Shown: positions 55,391 to 64,000, numbered from the stretch's first letter. The stretch is DNA of 64,000 nt from Pedobacter psychrotolerans (GCF_004340665.1 NZ_SLWO01000005.1:186001-250000); one strand, 5' to 3'. Notes: generated from the letters alone by a model not told the origin. Numbers and translations are program-made.

Positions 55391-55897
55391 ATGCAGTACC
55401 ATAAAAACTTTACCAGATTTTTCCTTATCATTTTCTTAATCTTAAATATCGCAATAGATCAGATTTCAAAGTTTGTTGTAAGATTAGAGATTTCTGATTA
55501 CGAGCACATTGCCATAATTAAAAATTTCTTTACCCTTACAAGAGTTGAAAATAGTGGTGCCTTTTTAAGTTTAGGTGATAACATGCCCTATATTTTCAGG
55601 CTAATTATTTTAACAGGCTTGCCTCTTTTATTTCTAGGTTATGGCTTGTACTACCTATTTTCAAAACCTAACCTGCCTGGTAGCATGCAAATTGCATTAT
55701 GTTTTTTAATTGGTGGTGGTATTGGCAATTTATATGATCGGATTGTACATGGATCAGTAACTGATTTTATGCACTTAGATTTTCATATTTTTCAAACAGG
55801 CGTATTTAATTTCGCCGATATTTCCATCATGATTGGTGTAGGGATTTTACTTTTCCTATCCATTATTGGAAATGTTATCAAAAAGAAAACTGAATAG
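55391..55897 (+). CDS. lspA: Lipoprotein signal peptidase
   Basis: 168 residues, four membrane segments. Aspartyl protease that removes signal peptides from prolipoproteins after lipidation. The catalytic Asp residues are in GNLYDRIVHGSVTDFMH (about 117-133) and FNFADISIMIG (about 138-148). The N-terminal AIDQISKFVV motif is also typical. It is 162 nt downstream of lnt. Confidence 0.96.
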   Translation: MQYHKNFTRFFLIIFLILNIAIDQISKFVVRLEISDYEHIAIIKNFFTLTRVENSGAFLSLGDNMPYIFRLIILTGLPLLFLGYGLYYLFSKPNLPGSMQIALCFLIGGGIGNLYDRIVHGSVTDFMHLDFHIFQTGVFNFADISIMIGVGILLFLSIIGNVIKKKTE

Positions 55898-55951
55898 TTT
55901 AGGAATTTTTATCGCCTGGCTTTAATACATCAAAATTATTGATGTAGAATT

Positions 55952-55975
55952 AAAATATACATATTTGTATATTTT
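55952..55975. promoter_or_regulatory. Perfect inverted repeat upstream of the M57 protease gene
   Basis: AAAATATACA (55952-55961) and TGTATATTTT (55966-55975) are perfect inverted copies around a 4-nt spacer, 54 nt before the ATG at 56030. The shape suits a dimeric repressor site near the promoter, but base composition is so AT-rich that chance is possible. Confidence 0.35.
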
Positions 55976-56029
55976 ATACTATATTTACTATAGTAATATA
56001 AGCCATTACGATCAACTAAAAACTAAACT

Positions 56030-56779
56030 ATGAAAAATCTAATCAAAAACGCCGCATTAGTCGCGTTACTCTCCATTTTCATTATTTCCTGTTCAAAAAA
56101 GAATGAAATGCCACAGGATACACAAACTGAAACCACCCAACAGAATAAGGTTTTATCTTACATTAAAAACCTTGGATTTTCGGATGCCCAAATTGTTGAC
56201 AAGGGTAGTAATTATGTTGTAGACGGAGATATTGTATTCAGCAAAACCATGGAAGTTCCTGCAGATAACGGAAAATCTATAACAGAGCAGTATTATAACG
56301 GTTATATTGTAACCAACAGTAGGAATATACGCGTCAAAATCGATCCATCAATAACCAGCATGACCAGTGAGATAAACGGTGCAATTAATCAATGGAATAC
56401 GGTACCTAACTCTAGACTCAGATTTGTAATTACCACAGGTACCGTTTATGATATTCTGATTAAAGTGGATAATACCATTGGAAGCTCAACCTGCGGACAG
56501 GCTTATCTGTCAACATCTAATGGTCTGGCAGGCAATACGGTTTGGATTAATCAGGCACTGATTCAAAACAATTCAGCTGCACAACGTCAAAGAACAATTG
56601 CACATGAATTTGGGCACACCATTTCATTTAAGCATACCAACCAATCTACAACCACTAACGTACCTGGCGTTGGCGGAACAGATGCTCAATCCCTAATGAA
56701 TGGCGGACAATGTGGAAGTGGTGCCACTGTTTTATCAACAAAAGATAAACAAGCTACAGCCGCATTATACCCATTATAA
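56030..56779 (+). CDS. M57-type zinc metalloprotease lipoprotein
   Basis: 249 residues. Lipobox IISC gives Cys21. The catalytic motif is H192-EFG-H196-TISFK-H202, an HExxHxxxxxH zinc site as in the dual-action HEIGH (M57) peptidases. Bases just before encode INGAINQWNTVPNSRLRF, the usual start of the catalytic domain. Secreted or outer-membrane-tethered; substrate unknown. It has an upstream inverted repeat and a terminator, so it is a separate unit. Confidence 0.88.
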   Translation: MKNLIKNAALVALLSIFIISCSKKNEMPQDTQTETTQQNKVLSYIKNLGFSDAQIVDKGSNYVVDGDIVFSKTMEVPADNGKSITEQYYNGYIVTNSRNIRVKIDPSITSMTSEINGAINQWNTVPNSRLRFVITTGTVYDILIKVDNTIGSSTCGQAYLSTSNGLAGNTVWINQALIQNNSAAQRQRTIAHEFGHTISFKHTNQSTTTNVPGVGGTDAQSLMNGGQCGSGATVLSTKDKQATAALYPL

Positions 56780-56819
56780 ATAAAAATCAAATAAGTAACC
56801 AAAAGATCGTAATGTCATG

Positions 56820-56850
56820 GAAGCTGTTTCTTAGAGACAGCTTCTTTTTT
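56820..56850 (+). terminator. Terminator of the M57 protease gene
   Basis: Perfect 8-bp arms GAAGCTGT (56820-56827) and ACAGCTTC (56837-56844) followed by six T (56845-56850). It lies 40 nt after the stop. Confidence 0.92.
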
Positions 56851-56985
56851 GTAAGAAATCTTATCTATTCAGGATTTGAAATTGAATTAACTTCAGGTTT
56901 TCTTAACATAGAATAGTCGCCATTATACAAACATATATTTATATTTAGGTATTAAATAATCTTTAAATAACCAAAAAAAACAATC

Positions 56986-57402
56986 ATGAAAAGAAATGCA
57001 ACAGCCGTATGGCAAGGTTCTATAAAAGAAGGTGCTGGTAACATTACCACACAAAGTACCACGCTAAATAATACGCAATATTCATTTAATTCACGCTTCG
57101 CTGAAGGTGTTGGTACTAATCCTGAAGAATTAATCGCTGCTGCACACGCAGGTTGTTTCACCATGAAATTATCAGCCAATCTGGGTGAAGCTGGATTTAC
57201 AGCAGATAAGCTGGAAACCAAATGCGAAATCAATTTAGATCCTTCAAAAGGTGAAATTGTTGAATCTCACCTTACTCTAACCGCAACTGTTCCAGGTTTA
57301 TCTCAGGAAAAATTTGATGAATTGGTTGCCGACGCAGAGAAAAACTGCCCGATATCAAAGTTGCTTAATACTTCAATTAAAGTTGATGCGACTTTGGCTT
57401 AA
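56986..57402 (+). CDS. OsmC/Ohr-family peroxiredoxin
   Basis: 138 residues. The two redox cysteines of the family are present: Cys57 in AAAHAGCFTMKL and Cys121 in EKNCPISKLL. The N-terminal TAVWQGSIKEGAGNITTQS strand pattern places it in the OsmC subgroup rather than Ohr. Reduces organic hydroperoxides in the cytosol. Convergent with nadE. Confidence 0.94.
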   Translation: MKRNATAVWQGSIKEGAGNITTQSTTLNNTQYSFNSRFAEGVGTNPEELIAAAHAGCFTMKLSANLGEAGFTADKLETKCEINLDPSKGEIVESHLTLTATVPGLSQEKFDELVADAEKNCPISKLLNTSIKVDATLA

Positions 57403-57410
57403 ATTCCTAT

Positions 57411-57459
57411 AAACTTTGACAACTTTAATGAGCATCGTGCTTACATGTTGTCAAAGTTT
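57411..57459. terminator. Bidirectional hairpin between osmC-like gene and nadE
   Basis: Perfect 13-bp arms AAACTTTGACAAC (57411-57423) and GTTGTCAAAGTTT (57447-57459) with a nested small stem. It sits between convergent genes, 8 nt past one stop and 44 nt past the other. The T tract is weak on both sides. Confidence 0.7.
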
Positions 57460-57503
57460 ATTCATTATATTACTACAAAACCCTCATAGCTATAGGTTTT
57501 ATA

Positions 57504-59144
57504 TTACGCCATATATTTTCCAACTATTGGCATTCTTCTGCCCATTCCAAATGCTTTTGGCGAAACCCTTAAAATTGGTGGCGTTTGGTAGCGTTTAAAT
57601 TCCGCTATATTAACCATCTTTAAGATTCGTTGAACTAAAGCCTCATCAAAACCCTTTGCGATGATAGACTTCGAGCCTTGTTTCTCTTCAATGTGGTGAT
57701 ATAAAATTTTATCCAAGACATCATATTCTGGCAATGAATCTGAATCTTTTTGATCTGGTCTGAGTTCTGCTGATGGTGGCTTAACAATAGTATTCACCGG
57801 GATTAATTCTCTTTCGTTATTGATGTATTTCGCCAGTTCAAAAACCTGAGTTTTATAAACATCACCAATTACCCCTATTGCACCGCACATATCGCCATAT
57901 AAGGTACCATAACCCACCGCACATTCGCTTTTGTTGGAGGTATTAAGCAAAATATAACCAAACTTATTACTCATTGCCATTACAATGGTACCACGGGTTC
58001 TGGCCTGGATATTTTCTTCCGTCAGATTAAAAGGCAAACCATTAAATGCTTGTGCTAAAACAGAATCAAATGCACTTGCTACCGCTGCAATTGGGATAAT
58101 TTCATGCATACAACCAAAGTTATTCACCAAATCAATTGCATCCTGAACGGAGTGATCAGAAGAGAATTTGGATGGCATTAAAACAGCCATTACGTTTTCT
58201 GCTCCCAAAGCGCGGCAGGCCAGCGCACAAACTACGGCAGAGTCAATTCCACCAGATAAGCCCAGAACAGCCTTAGTAAAACCGGATTTTTTGAAATAAT
58301 CCTGAATACCGAGTACCAACGCATCATGAATTTGCTCAATATCAGTTAAGCGTTCGGGTTGTGGATATTTATTGCGAACGTTTTCAATTTCTTCCAGATC
58401 AAAAACCTGAAGATCTTCTTCAAAGTATTTCATTTCTGCCTTCATCGCACCATCTGCATCAAAAACAAGTGAGCCTCCGTCGAAAATAATTTCTGTTTGT
58501 GCGCCCACCTGATTGACGTAAAAAACAGGAAGGTGATATTTTTTCGCATTATCAGACAGTACTTTTATGCGCTCATCATCATGGGTATATGAAAAAGGAG
58601 ATGCAGCAATGTTAATCATTACATCAGGTTCTTCTTTAATCAACTCATCCATGGGATTTGAAACATAAAGTGGATTATCATTGATGTTCCAAAGGTCTTC
58701 ACAAATGGTTAAGGCAATTTTCTTTCCCTTAAATTCAATACAGCTAAATGTTCTTGACGGTTCAAAATATCGGTACTCATCAAAAATATCATAAGTAGGT
58801 AGCAATGCTTTTTTTGCAATTGCTTTAATCTCTCCATTTTCGATAAAATAGGCGGCATTATATAAATCCTTCCCCTGTAAAACTTGATTTTTAACAGGTA
58901 AGCCAACAATACAGGCAATCTTTGTACAATGTGTAGCAATTTCTAATGCCGCTGCCTCGCAGAAGGATATAAACTCTTCAAATTCTAAAAAGTCTCTTGG
59001 TGGATAACCACAAATGGCAAGTTCTGCAAATACAACAAGATCAGCTCCTTTATCTTCTGCCAGTTTAATATGATCTATGATTTTCTGCGTATTTGCCTCG
59101 AAGTTTCCAATGTGATAATTAAGTTGAGCTAATGCTATTTTCAT
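57504..59144 (-). CDS. nadE: Glutamine-dependent NAD+ synthetase
   Basis: 546 residues, the two-domain form. The N-terminal nitrilase-type glutaminase (about 1-250) shows Glu in FAELAICGYPP, Lys in AKKALLPTYDIFDEYRYF and Cys in LTICEDLW. The C-terminal synthetase has the PP-loop LGLSGGIDSAVV (about 298-309). Converts deamido-NAD to NAD using ammonia tunnelled from glutamine. It is adjacent to gldB, as in other Bacteroidota. Confidence 0.96.
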   Translation of the reverse strand: MKIALAQLNYHIGNFEANTQKIIDHIKLAEDKGADLVVFAELAICGYPPRDFLEFEEFISFCEAAALEIATHCTKIACIVGLPVKNQVLQGKDLYNAAYFIENGEIKAIAKKALLPTYDIFDEYRYFEPSRTFSCIEFKGKKIALTICEDLWNINDNPLYVSNPMDELIKEEPDVMINIAASPFSYTHDDERIKVLSDNAKKYHLPVFYVNQVGAQTEIIFDGGSLVFDADGAMKAEMKYFEEDLQVFDLEEIENVRNKYPQPERLTDIEQIHDALVLGIQDYFKKSGFTKAVLGLSGGIDSAVVCALACRALGAENVMAVLMPSKFSSDHSVQDAIDLVNNFGCMHEIIPIAAVASAFDSVLAQAFNGLPFNLTEENIQARTRGTIVMAMSNKFGYILLNTSNKSECAVGYGTLYGDMCGAIGVIGDVYKTQVFELAKYINNERELIPVNTIVKPPSAELRPDQKDSDSLPEYDVLDKILYHHIEEKQGSKSIIAKGFDEALVQRILKMVNIAEFKRYQTPPILRVSPKAFGMGRRMPIVGKYMA

Positions 59145-59191
59145 GTTTGTTGAGTCAGGTAGCGAGTGTTAGATAAAAAACAAGCTATAAA

Positions 59192-59881
59192 TTAAAAGAA
59201 TACACCGAAATTTAGTGCCAAATAATGATTTCTTACATCACGGTTTTTATCAGTAGTGATATTAGTGAAACCATTATTAAAGGTTAAACCAGCAACAAAA
59301 CTCGTATTTGCTGAAATATCAAACTCACCGCCGCCACCAATGATCAATCCTGCACGATAAAATTTAGTATAATCTGAAATTTTAACGTTATCTAATTGAG
59401 CAGTGCTACTTACAGCATCTTGTTTAGCACTAAGCAAAAATGAATTTGACAGACCAAACTGTCCATAATATCTTCTGCCGTTATCTTTTACCGTTTTCAG
59501 TTTAATAGTTAATGGCAACTCAAGGTATTGAACTTTATATTTTAAATCATATGCCACAGGGATACTTTTATTGGCAGCCAGATCAAGGCTTTTAATATAT
59601 GTAGGATCAACCTCTGTACTTTTTCCATTCATGGTGGTGATGGTTAGCGCCGTTGAAAAACTGTAATTAGGTGCGAAGTTAAAATCTCCCATCAACCCAT
59701 AAGAGAAACCTAAAGCTATCCCATCGCTTTTGCCTTGTTCGGGTTTAACCCAGCCAATGGTTGGTGATGCCGTTAAACCTAACCGGAAGCCATAACTTGT
59801 AAGTTGTGGAAGTTTTGGGATTTGTGCAAAGGCACTAAAACTGAAAAGAGATAAAATTAAAATCGTTGATATTTTTTTCAT
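59192..59881 (-). CDS. Porin-family outer-membrane beta-barrel protein
   Basis: 229 residues from the ATG at 59881 (MKKISTILILSL), preferred over one 27 nt upstream because it gives a clean signal peptide ending at AFAQ. The rest is an eight-strand-like small barrel (SYGFRLGLTASPTIGWV, then FNFAPNYSFSTALTI, then RRYYGQFGLSNSFLL) ending in LNFGVFF. Fits the PorT-like OMP_b-brl_2 family, but I cannot say it is PorT itself. Divergent from gldB with only 25 bp between start codons. Confidence 0.78.
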   Translation of the reverse strand: MKKISTILILSLFSFSAFAQIPKLPQLTSYGFRLGLTASPTIGWVKPEQGKSDGIALGFSYGLMGDFNFAPNYSFSTALTITTMNGKSTEVDPTYIKSLDLAANKSIPVAYDLKYKVQYLELPLTIKLKTVKDNGRRYYGQFGLSNSFLLSAKQDAVSSTAQLDNVKISDYTKFYRAGLIIGGGGEFDISANTSFVAGLTFNNGFTNITTDKNRDVRNHYLALNFGVFF

Positions 59882-59892
59882 ACTGATGTGTT

Positions 59893-59900
59893 TATATTTG
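59893..59900 (+). promoter_or_regulatory. -7 element almost abutting the gldB start
   Basis: TATATTTG, an exact TAnnTTTG match, with 6 nt before the ATG at 59907. A TTG at 59866-59868 could be the -33 box, at a 24-bp spacing that is longer than usual. It implies a leaderless or near-leaderless gldB transcript. Confidence 0.5.
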
Positions 59901-59906
59901 TTGAAC

Positions 59907-60941
59907 ATGATTGATAACGTAAAACACAGACAAATTTATCTAATTTTTCTCTTTGCTATCGCATTTATTTCTTGCAAACAAGATAACAGACCAGATGTGA
60001 GCCATATAAATCTGGATATTAAAATTGATCGTTTCGATAAGTCATTGTATGCTAATAAATCTAAAAATCCGTCAGAAGTTGATAGGCAGATGGCTAAAAA
60101 TTATGGCTTTTTTTATGATGATTATATTCACCGAATGATTGGCTCTCCTGAATATAGCAATGATCAGGTACTAAACACTTTATTTAAAGATCAGGCTTAT
60201 ACAGATTTAACTAAAGATGTGGACAGCATTTTCCCTAATCTGAAATTACAGGAAGCTGGTTTAACAGAAACATTTAAATACATTAAATATTATTATCCGA
60301 AGGCTAAAATCCCTAAATTCATCTCATTTGTATCAGGTTTTGCCTATCAAATGCCAGTAGGCGATAATTATCTCGGAATTGGTTTAGATATGTTTTTAGG
60401 GAAAGACAGTAAATTTTACAAAGCTATTGTTCAGAGTGTTCCACTATATCTGTCAAGACGTTTTACGCCTGAATATATTGTACCCCGTGTTGCTGAAACC
60501 TATGCACATGAAGAACTGTTTGTGGAGCCGGATGAAAACCATACGCTGCTCTCAAAAATGATTTTCCAAGGAAAGATTCTCTATTTTCTTGATCAGGTTT
60601 TGCCAGAAAGCACCACTGATTCTATTAAAATTGGGTATAGCACCGAACAGCTGGAATGGGCCAAGCAGTTTGAAGGCGACATTTGGGCATATTTTTTGGA
60701 AAACAATTACCTTTATGAAACCGACTATCAGAAAATTCAGGTATTTTTATCTGAGGGGCCATTTACACCTGGCTTAGGGGAAAATAGAAATTCGGCACCA
60801 AAATTAGGCACCTGGACAGGCTGGCAGATTGTACGAAAATACATGGAGGAAAATCCAAACGTTACTTTACAACAATTAATGGCTGATCAGGATGCACAGA
60901 AAATTCTTAATCAGTCGAAATATAAACCTAAGCAGAAATAG
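59907..60941 (+). CDS. gldB: Gliding motility lipoprotein GldB
   Basis: 344 residues from the ATG at 59907 (MIDNVKHRQIYLI); an upstream in-frame ATG at 59886 would overlap the promoter element. Lipobox AFISC. The body matches GldB: INLDIKIDRFDKSLYA at the N-terminus, YLSRRFTPEYIVPRVAETYA in the middle and GTWTGWQIVRKYMEENP near the C-terminus. GldB is required for gliding and for type IX secretion in Flavobacterium, probably by stabilising other Gld proteins. The gene after it is not gldC. Confidence 0.93.
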   Translation: MIDNVKHRQIYLIFLFAIAFISCKQDNRPDVSHINLDIKIDRFDKSLYANKSKNPSEVDRQMAKNYGFFYDDYIHRMIGSPEYSNDQVLNTLFKDQAYTDLTKDVDSIFPNLKLQEAGLTETFKYIKYYYPKAKIPKFISFVSGFAYQMPVGDNYLGIGLDMFLGKDSKFYKAIVQSVPLYLSRRFTPEYIVPRVAETYAHEELFVEPDENHTLLSKMIFQGKILYFLDQVLPESTTDSIKIGYSTEQLEWAKQFEGDIWAYFLENNYLYETDYQKIQVFLSEGPFTPGLGENRNSAPKLGTWTGWQIVRKYMEENPNVTLQQLMADQDAQKILNQSKYKPKQK

Positions 60942-61054
60942 CACGCTTAGTTGGTGAAACAATAAACATTTTAAATAAAGTTAGATGCTTTTCGCAACAA
61001 TTATTCAATTTAGTCATCTAACCATCCATTGAGCCATTAATCTTAAACAATTTT

Positions 61055-61825
61055 ATGAAAGTCGGCATCGTTTTATCAGGAGGAGGAATAAGAGGTATTG
61101 CTCATTTAGGCATTTTAAAAGCATTTAGCAATTTAGGCATTACTTTTAGCCACATCAGTGGTACCAGTGCGGGCGCCATTGCTGGTGCTTTTTTCGCTGC
61201 TGGAATAGATCCTGAAGAAGGACTAAGTATTTTTCTTAAAACAAAATTATGGCGATTTATTCGCCCTGCTGTTGGCTCACTAGGCCTGATTAATATTGAA
61301 AACACCTCTCTCATTCTGAAGGAATATTTTCCGGAAAATACGATTGAAACCCTTAAAATCCCTTTAACCATTGCTGCGGTAAATTTTAGCGAAGGCCGTC
61401 TGGTATATTTTACAAAAGGACCATTAATCAGGGCCATACAGGCATCGAGCTGTATTCCAGGTATTTTTAAACCCATTATGATTGATGGACAGATGTACGT
61501 TGATGGCGGAATTTTAAATAATTTCCCAGTTGAACCTTTAATGGAAGACTGTGATTTCATTATCGGTTCATCATGTAATCACCTCAAGCCGGTAGATAAA
61601 ATTACTGGTATCACCAATTTAATGGGACGAGCCGGTATTATGTCTATAAACCATGATATGGAAAGAAAAGCAAAGTTTTGTAATGTACTTATTGAACCAA
61701 AAGGCCTTGGAGCCATTAGCACATTTGATATGAAACGTGCTGAAGATATTTACTGGTTGGCACATGAAGAAGCTTTAATTACGATCAAAAACAACCCGAT
61801 AATTTCTCAGCTAATCACAAAATAA
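61055..61825 (+). CDS. Patatin-like phospholipase
   Basis: 256 residues, cytosolic or membrane-associated. The catalytic pieces are intact: oxyanion loop SGGGIRGIAHLG (8-19), nucleophile Ser38 in GTSAG (36-40), and Asp150 in DGG (150-152). Hydrolyses acyl groups of lipids; the specific substrate is not evident. Follows gldB by 113 nt on the same strand. Confidence 0.92.
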   Translation: MKVGIVLSGGGIRGIAHLGILKAFSNLGITFSHISGTSAGAIAGAFFAAGIDPEEGLSIFLKTKLWRFIRPAVGSLGLINIENTSLILKEYFPENTIETLKIPLTIAAVNFSEGRLVYFTKGPLIRAIQASSCIPGIFKPIMIDGQMYVDGGILNNFPVEPLMEDCDFIIGSSCNHLKPVDKITGITNLMGRAGIMSINHDMERKAKFCNVLIEPKGLGAISTFDMKRAEDIYWLAHEEALITIKNNPIISQLITK

Positions 61826-61846
61826 ATTGGCCATCATTTATAAATG

Positions 61847-61883
61847 AAACAGCTCTATTAAAGTTAACCTGGTAGAGCTGTTT
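61847..61883. terminator. Bidirectional terminator between patatin gene and comB
   Basis: Perfect 11-bp arms AAACAGCTCTA (61847-61857) and TAGAGCTGTTT (61873-61883) between convergent genes, 22 nt and 8 nt from the two stops. Confidence 0.82.
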
Positions 61884-61890
61884 AATCTTT

Positions 61891-62607
61891 CTATGCATTT
61901 AAAGCGATTAGCTTTTCACCTACTAATACAGGGATTGCCTCACAAATATTCATTTGTAAACAGAAAACAACATCTTCTTCTATATTAAGCTGCGCCAGGC
62001 GATTGCTATGAGATGACTTGTGTAAGTATTTCCTTAAATCATCTTTTGCTAAAGCATACAAATCTTCAGCGGCTACACTAGAATCATCAAAGTGATTAAA
62101 ATGCTGGCGGAGTTGACCTACCACCGCCCCAGCAAATAAAGTATCTTCTAGATTAAACTGATCCTTCCAGCCGGCACATAATAACAATACATTTTTATCC
62201 TGACTTTTTAAATAGGAACAAAGTGAATCCAGATTAAGGAATGAACCAATTACAACCTGATAGGCACGTTTTTGTGCCAGGTAAAGTGCTTTGGTTCCAT
62301 TAGTTGTCGTCAATACAACCGTTTTGCCTCCCACTTTTTCTTTTGTATAAGAAAAAGGTGAGTTCCCGAAATCATAACCTGTTACCACTTCCCCATTCCG
62401 TTCTGCAGCTAGCAAATAACCTTTATCGGCATAAGTTAAACAATCTTCCACATTGGCTACCGGAATAATGGCTTCAGCACCATTGTTTATACCATAAGTT
62501 ATAGATGATGTAGCCCTTAAAATATCAATCACCACTACGATACTTTCTTCTATATCGTATAAATCGATTAAGGCCGGTGTTAAACAAACTTCTATTTTTT
62601 TAGACAT
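61891..62607 (-). CDS. comB: 2-phosphosulfolactate phosphatase family protein
   Basis: 238 residues from the ATG at 62607 (MSKKIEVCLTPAL), chosen over an in-frame ATG 33 nt upstream. ComB landmarks: VVVIDILRATSSITYGINNGAE (about 23-44), GNSPFSY (about 80-86), VVLTTTNGTKAL (about 95-106) and LLLCAGWKDQFNLEDTLFAG (about 138-157). In archaea it dephosphorylates phosphosulfolactate for coenzyme M. In this organism it more likely makes sulfolactate or serves another phosphatase role. Lies 78 nt after gcvT on the same strand. Confidence 0.88.
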   Translation of the reverse strand: MSKKIEVCLTPALIDLYDIEESIVVVIDILRATSSITYGINNGAEAIIPVANVEDCLTYADKGYLLAAERNGEVVTGYDFGNSPFSYTKEKVGGKTVVLTTTNGTKALYLAQKRAYQVVIGSFLNLDSLCSYLKSQDKNVLLLCAGWKDQFNLEDTLFAGAVVGQLRQHFNHFDDSSVAAEDLYALAKDDLRKYLHKSSHSNRLAQLNIEEDVVFCLQMNICEAIPVLVGEKLIALNA

Positions 62608-62685
62608 ACTTTGAGATTTGAGTATTGAGATTTGCGACATGAGATTTAAGTATAGTTCTCAAATCTCACGTCTACTGTCTCAAAT

Positions 62686-63765
62686 CTATTTATAAAAAGG
62701 AAATTTAACCACTTTAGCTTTGATAGGCGTATTGCGGATGTTAATGAAAATTTCTGTTCCTTCTTTTGAAAAATCTTTTGTAACGTAGCCCATGCCTATT
62801 GCCTTTTGCAAAGAAGGTGCTTGCGTTCCGGAAGTCACTTTACCAATAATATTTCCTTCAGCATCAGCTATTTCATAATCATGACGTGGAATACCACGGT
62901 CGATCATTTCAAAACCTACCAGTTTCTTTTGAATACCTGCCTCTTTCTGTGCTTGCAAAGCTTCAGAATTGGTAAAAGATTTAGAGAATTTAGTAATCCA
63001 ACCCAAACCGGCTTCAATTGGCGAAGTGGTATCGTCAATATCATTTCCATATAAACAGAAACCCATTTCTAAACGCAAGGTATCACGAGCGCCCAAACCG
63101 ATAGGTTTAATGTTCTGCGCTTTACCTGCCTCAAAAATAGCGTCCCAGATTTTGTCAGCATGTTCATTTTCAAAGTAAATTTCAAAACCACCAGCGCCTG
63201 TATAACCCGTTGCTGAGATCACTACATTATCAACACCTGCAAATGTTCCCTTAACGAAAGTATAATACTCCATTGATGCTAAATCTACATCAGTTAAAGT
63301 TTGTAATGCATCGGCAGCTTTTGGACCCTGAATGGCCAATAAAGATGTTTGATCAGATATATTATGCATTTCCACATCACGGGTATTAAACTGCTGAATC
63401 CAGTTCCAGTCTTTTTCTATATTTGATGCATTCACCACCAGCATATAGGTTTTTTCATCTATACGATAAACCAAAAGATCATCAACAATTCCACCATCTT
63501 GGTTTGGTAAACAAGAGTATTGAACTTTTCCATCATATAATTTTGAAGCATCATTACTAGTTACCCTTTGAATTAAATCTAAAGCATTTTCACCTTTTAA
63601 AATGAATTCACCCATATGGCTTACATCAAAAACACCAACCCCGTTACGCACAGTTGCATGTTCTGCATTAATGCCTTCGTAAGTAACAGGCATATTATAG
63701 CCTGCGAATGGAACCATTTTAGCGCCTAAAGCGATGTGTTTTTCTGTTAATGCCGTATTGTTCAT
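62686..63765 (-). CDS. gcvT: Glycine cleavage system T protein (aminomethyltransferase)
   Basis: 359 residues from the ATG at 63765 ([15 protein letters not shown]), the usual length; an ATG 21 nt upstream is rejected. It releases ammonia from the aminomethyl group on the H protein and passes the carbon to tetrahydrofolate. Motifs: [11 protein letters not shown] (about 44-54), with the catalytic Asp in the family, [14 protein letters not shown] (about 186-199), and [20 protein letters not shown] (about 226-245). The other glycine-cleavage genes are not in this window. Confidence 0.96.
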   Translation of the reverse strand: MNNTALTEKHIALGAKMVPFAGYNMPVTYEGINAEHATVRNGVGVFDVSHMGEFILKGENALDLIQRVTSNDASKLYDGKVQYSCLPNQDGGIVDDLLVYRIDEKTYMLVVNASNIEKDWNWIQQFNTRDVEMHNISDQTSLLAIQGPKAADALQTLTDVDLASMEYYTFVKGTFAGVDNVVISATGYTGAGGFEIYFENEHADKIWDAIFEAGKAQNIKPIGLGARDTLRLEMGFCLYGNDIDDTTSPIEAGLGWITKFSKSFTNSEALQAQKEAGIQKKLVGFEMIDRGIPRHDYEIADAEGNIIGKVTSGTQAPSLQKAIGMGYVTKDFSKEGTEIFINIRNTPIKAKVVKFPFYK

Positions 63766-63783
63766 GCGAATCTTTATTTGCCG

Positions 63784-63791
63784 CAAAAGTA
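63784..63791 (-). promoter_or_regulatory. -7 element of gcvT
   Basis: Minus-strand TACTTTTG matches TAnnTTTG and lies 18 nt before the ATG at 63765, supporting that start. Confidence 0.55.
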
Positions 63792-63937
63792 CTAAGAAAA
63801 CAGCAATGTTTAATGTCTAATTTCGGAAGATACATAACTGTTTTCATACTGATGGTTACTCAAATATTAGTAAAATAGAAATCAAATTGCTGAAAATGTA
63901 TATTCTTTCGTAAATTCAAAATAAATATAAACCTATT

Positions 63938-64000
63938 ATGAGTACCGGAACAAAATTAACACCAGAGCGAGCAGTAGTACTAATCAACATACTGAAAAAT
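63938..64000 (+). CDS. Start of an unidentified gene, cut by the window end
   Basis: An ATG at 63938 opens a frame of 21 codons that stays open to the last base (MSTGTKLTPERAVVLINILK...). It is divergent from gcvT with a 172-bp gap. The fragment is too short to identify. Confidence 0.45.
   Translation, partial: MSTGTKLTPERAVVLINILKN

Overview
The window is AT-rich chromosomal DNA from a member of the Bacteroidota, most likely a Sphingobacteriaceae such as Pedobacter. This is inferred from several lineage-typical traits: a SusC/SusD pair under an ECF sigma/FecR pair, an alternative complex III plus caa3-oxidase cluster, gldB, TAnnTTTG-type -7 promoter elements, and MKK-lipobox lipoproteins. 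No rRNA, tRNA, CRISPR array, transposase or phage gene was seen.

Layout. (1) 1-9749, minus: one enormous secreted repeat protein, N-terminal 3,249 codons only, running out of the window; built from Ig-like, putative-Ig (He_PIG) and jelly-roll-like modules, with an 839-codon internal duplication. Divergent from it at 9975-12554 is a P-loop STAND/NACHT-like ATPase of unknown role. (2) 12.6-15.1 kb, minus: OmpA-like lipoprotein, DUF2461, DUF983 and a small membrane protein. (3) 15.1-25.2 kb, minus: a nutrient-uptake locus of ECF sigma factor, FecR anti-sigma factor, STN-type SusC, SusD, zinc metallohydrolase lipoprotein and DUF4302 lipoprotein, closed by a strong terminator. It has a peptidase-like lipoprotein and no glycosidase, so peptide or protein scavenging is more likely than glycan use. 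(4) 25.3-41.8 kb, minus: the respiratory block actABCDEF-ctaC-ctaD, then a hairpin, then ctaA-ctaB-two subunit III genes-subunit IV-SCO-like-DUF420. Quinol electrons would pass through alternative complex III (ActA-F) to the caa3-type oxidase; ctaA/ctaB make heme A. The SCO-like protein has no cysteines. (5) 42-50.5 kb: deoxyhypusine synthase-like enzyme, Omp85-type barrel, two outer-membrane proteins, FabV enoyl reductase, GNAT, cold-shock protein, SIMPL protein and a small membrane protein. (6) 50.6-56.8 kb: serS, rsmI, PH/SHOCT protein, lnt, lspA and an M57-type metalloprotease lipoprotein. (7) 57-64 kb: OsmC, nadE, porin-like barrel, gldB, patatin, comB, gcvT and the first 21 codons of a further gene.

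The themes fit together. SusD, FecR-controlled uptake proteins, GldB, OmpA and M57 are envelope or lipoprotein functions, and lnt/lspA process lipoproteins. GldB and the giant adhesin-like protein point to a surface with gliding/type IX secretion capacity, although no T9SS sorting domain is visible because the giant protein's C-terminus lies outside. The least explained items are the giant protein with its divergent STAND neighbour, the cysteine-free SCO homologue, and two genes whose -7 element sits almost on the start codon.
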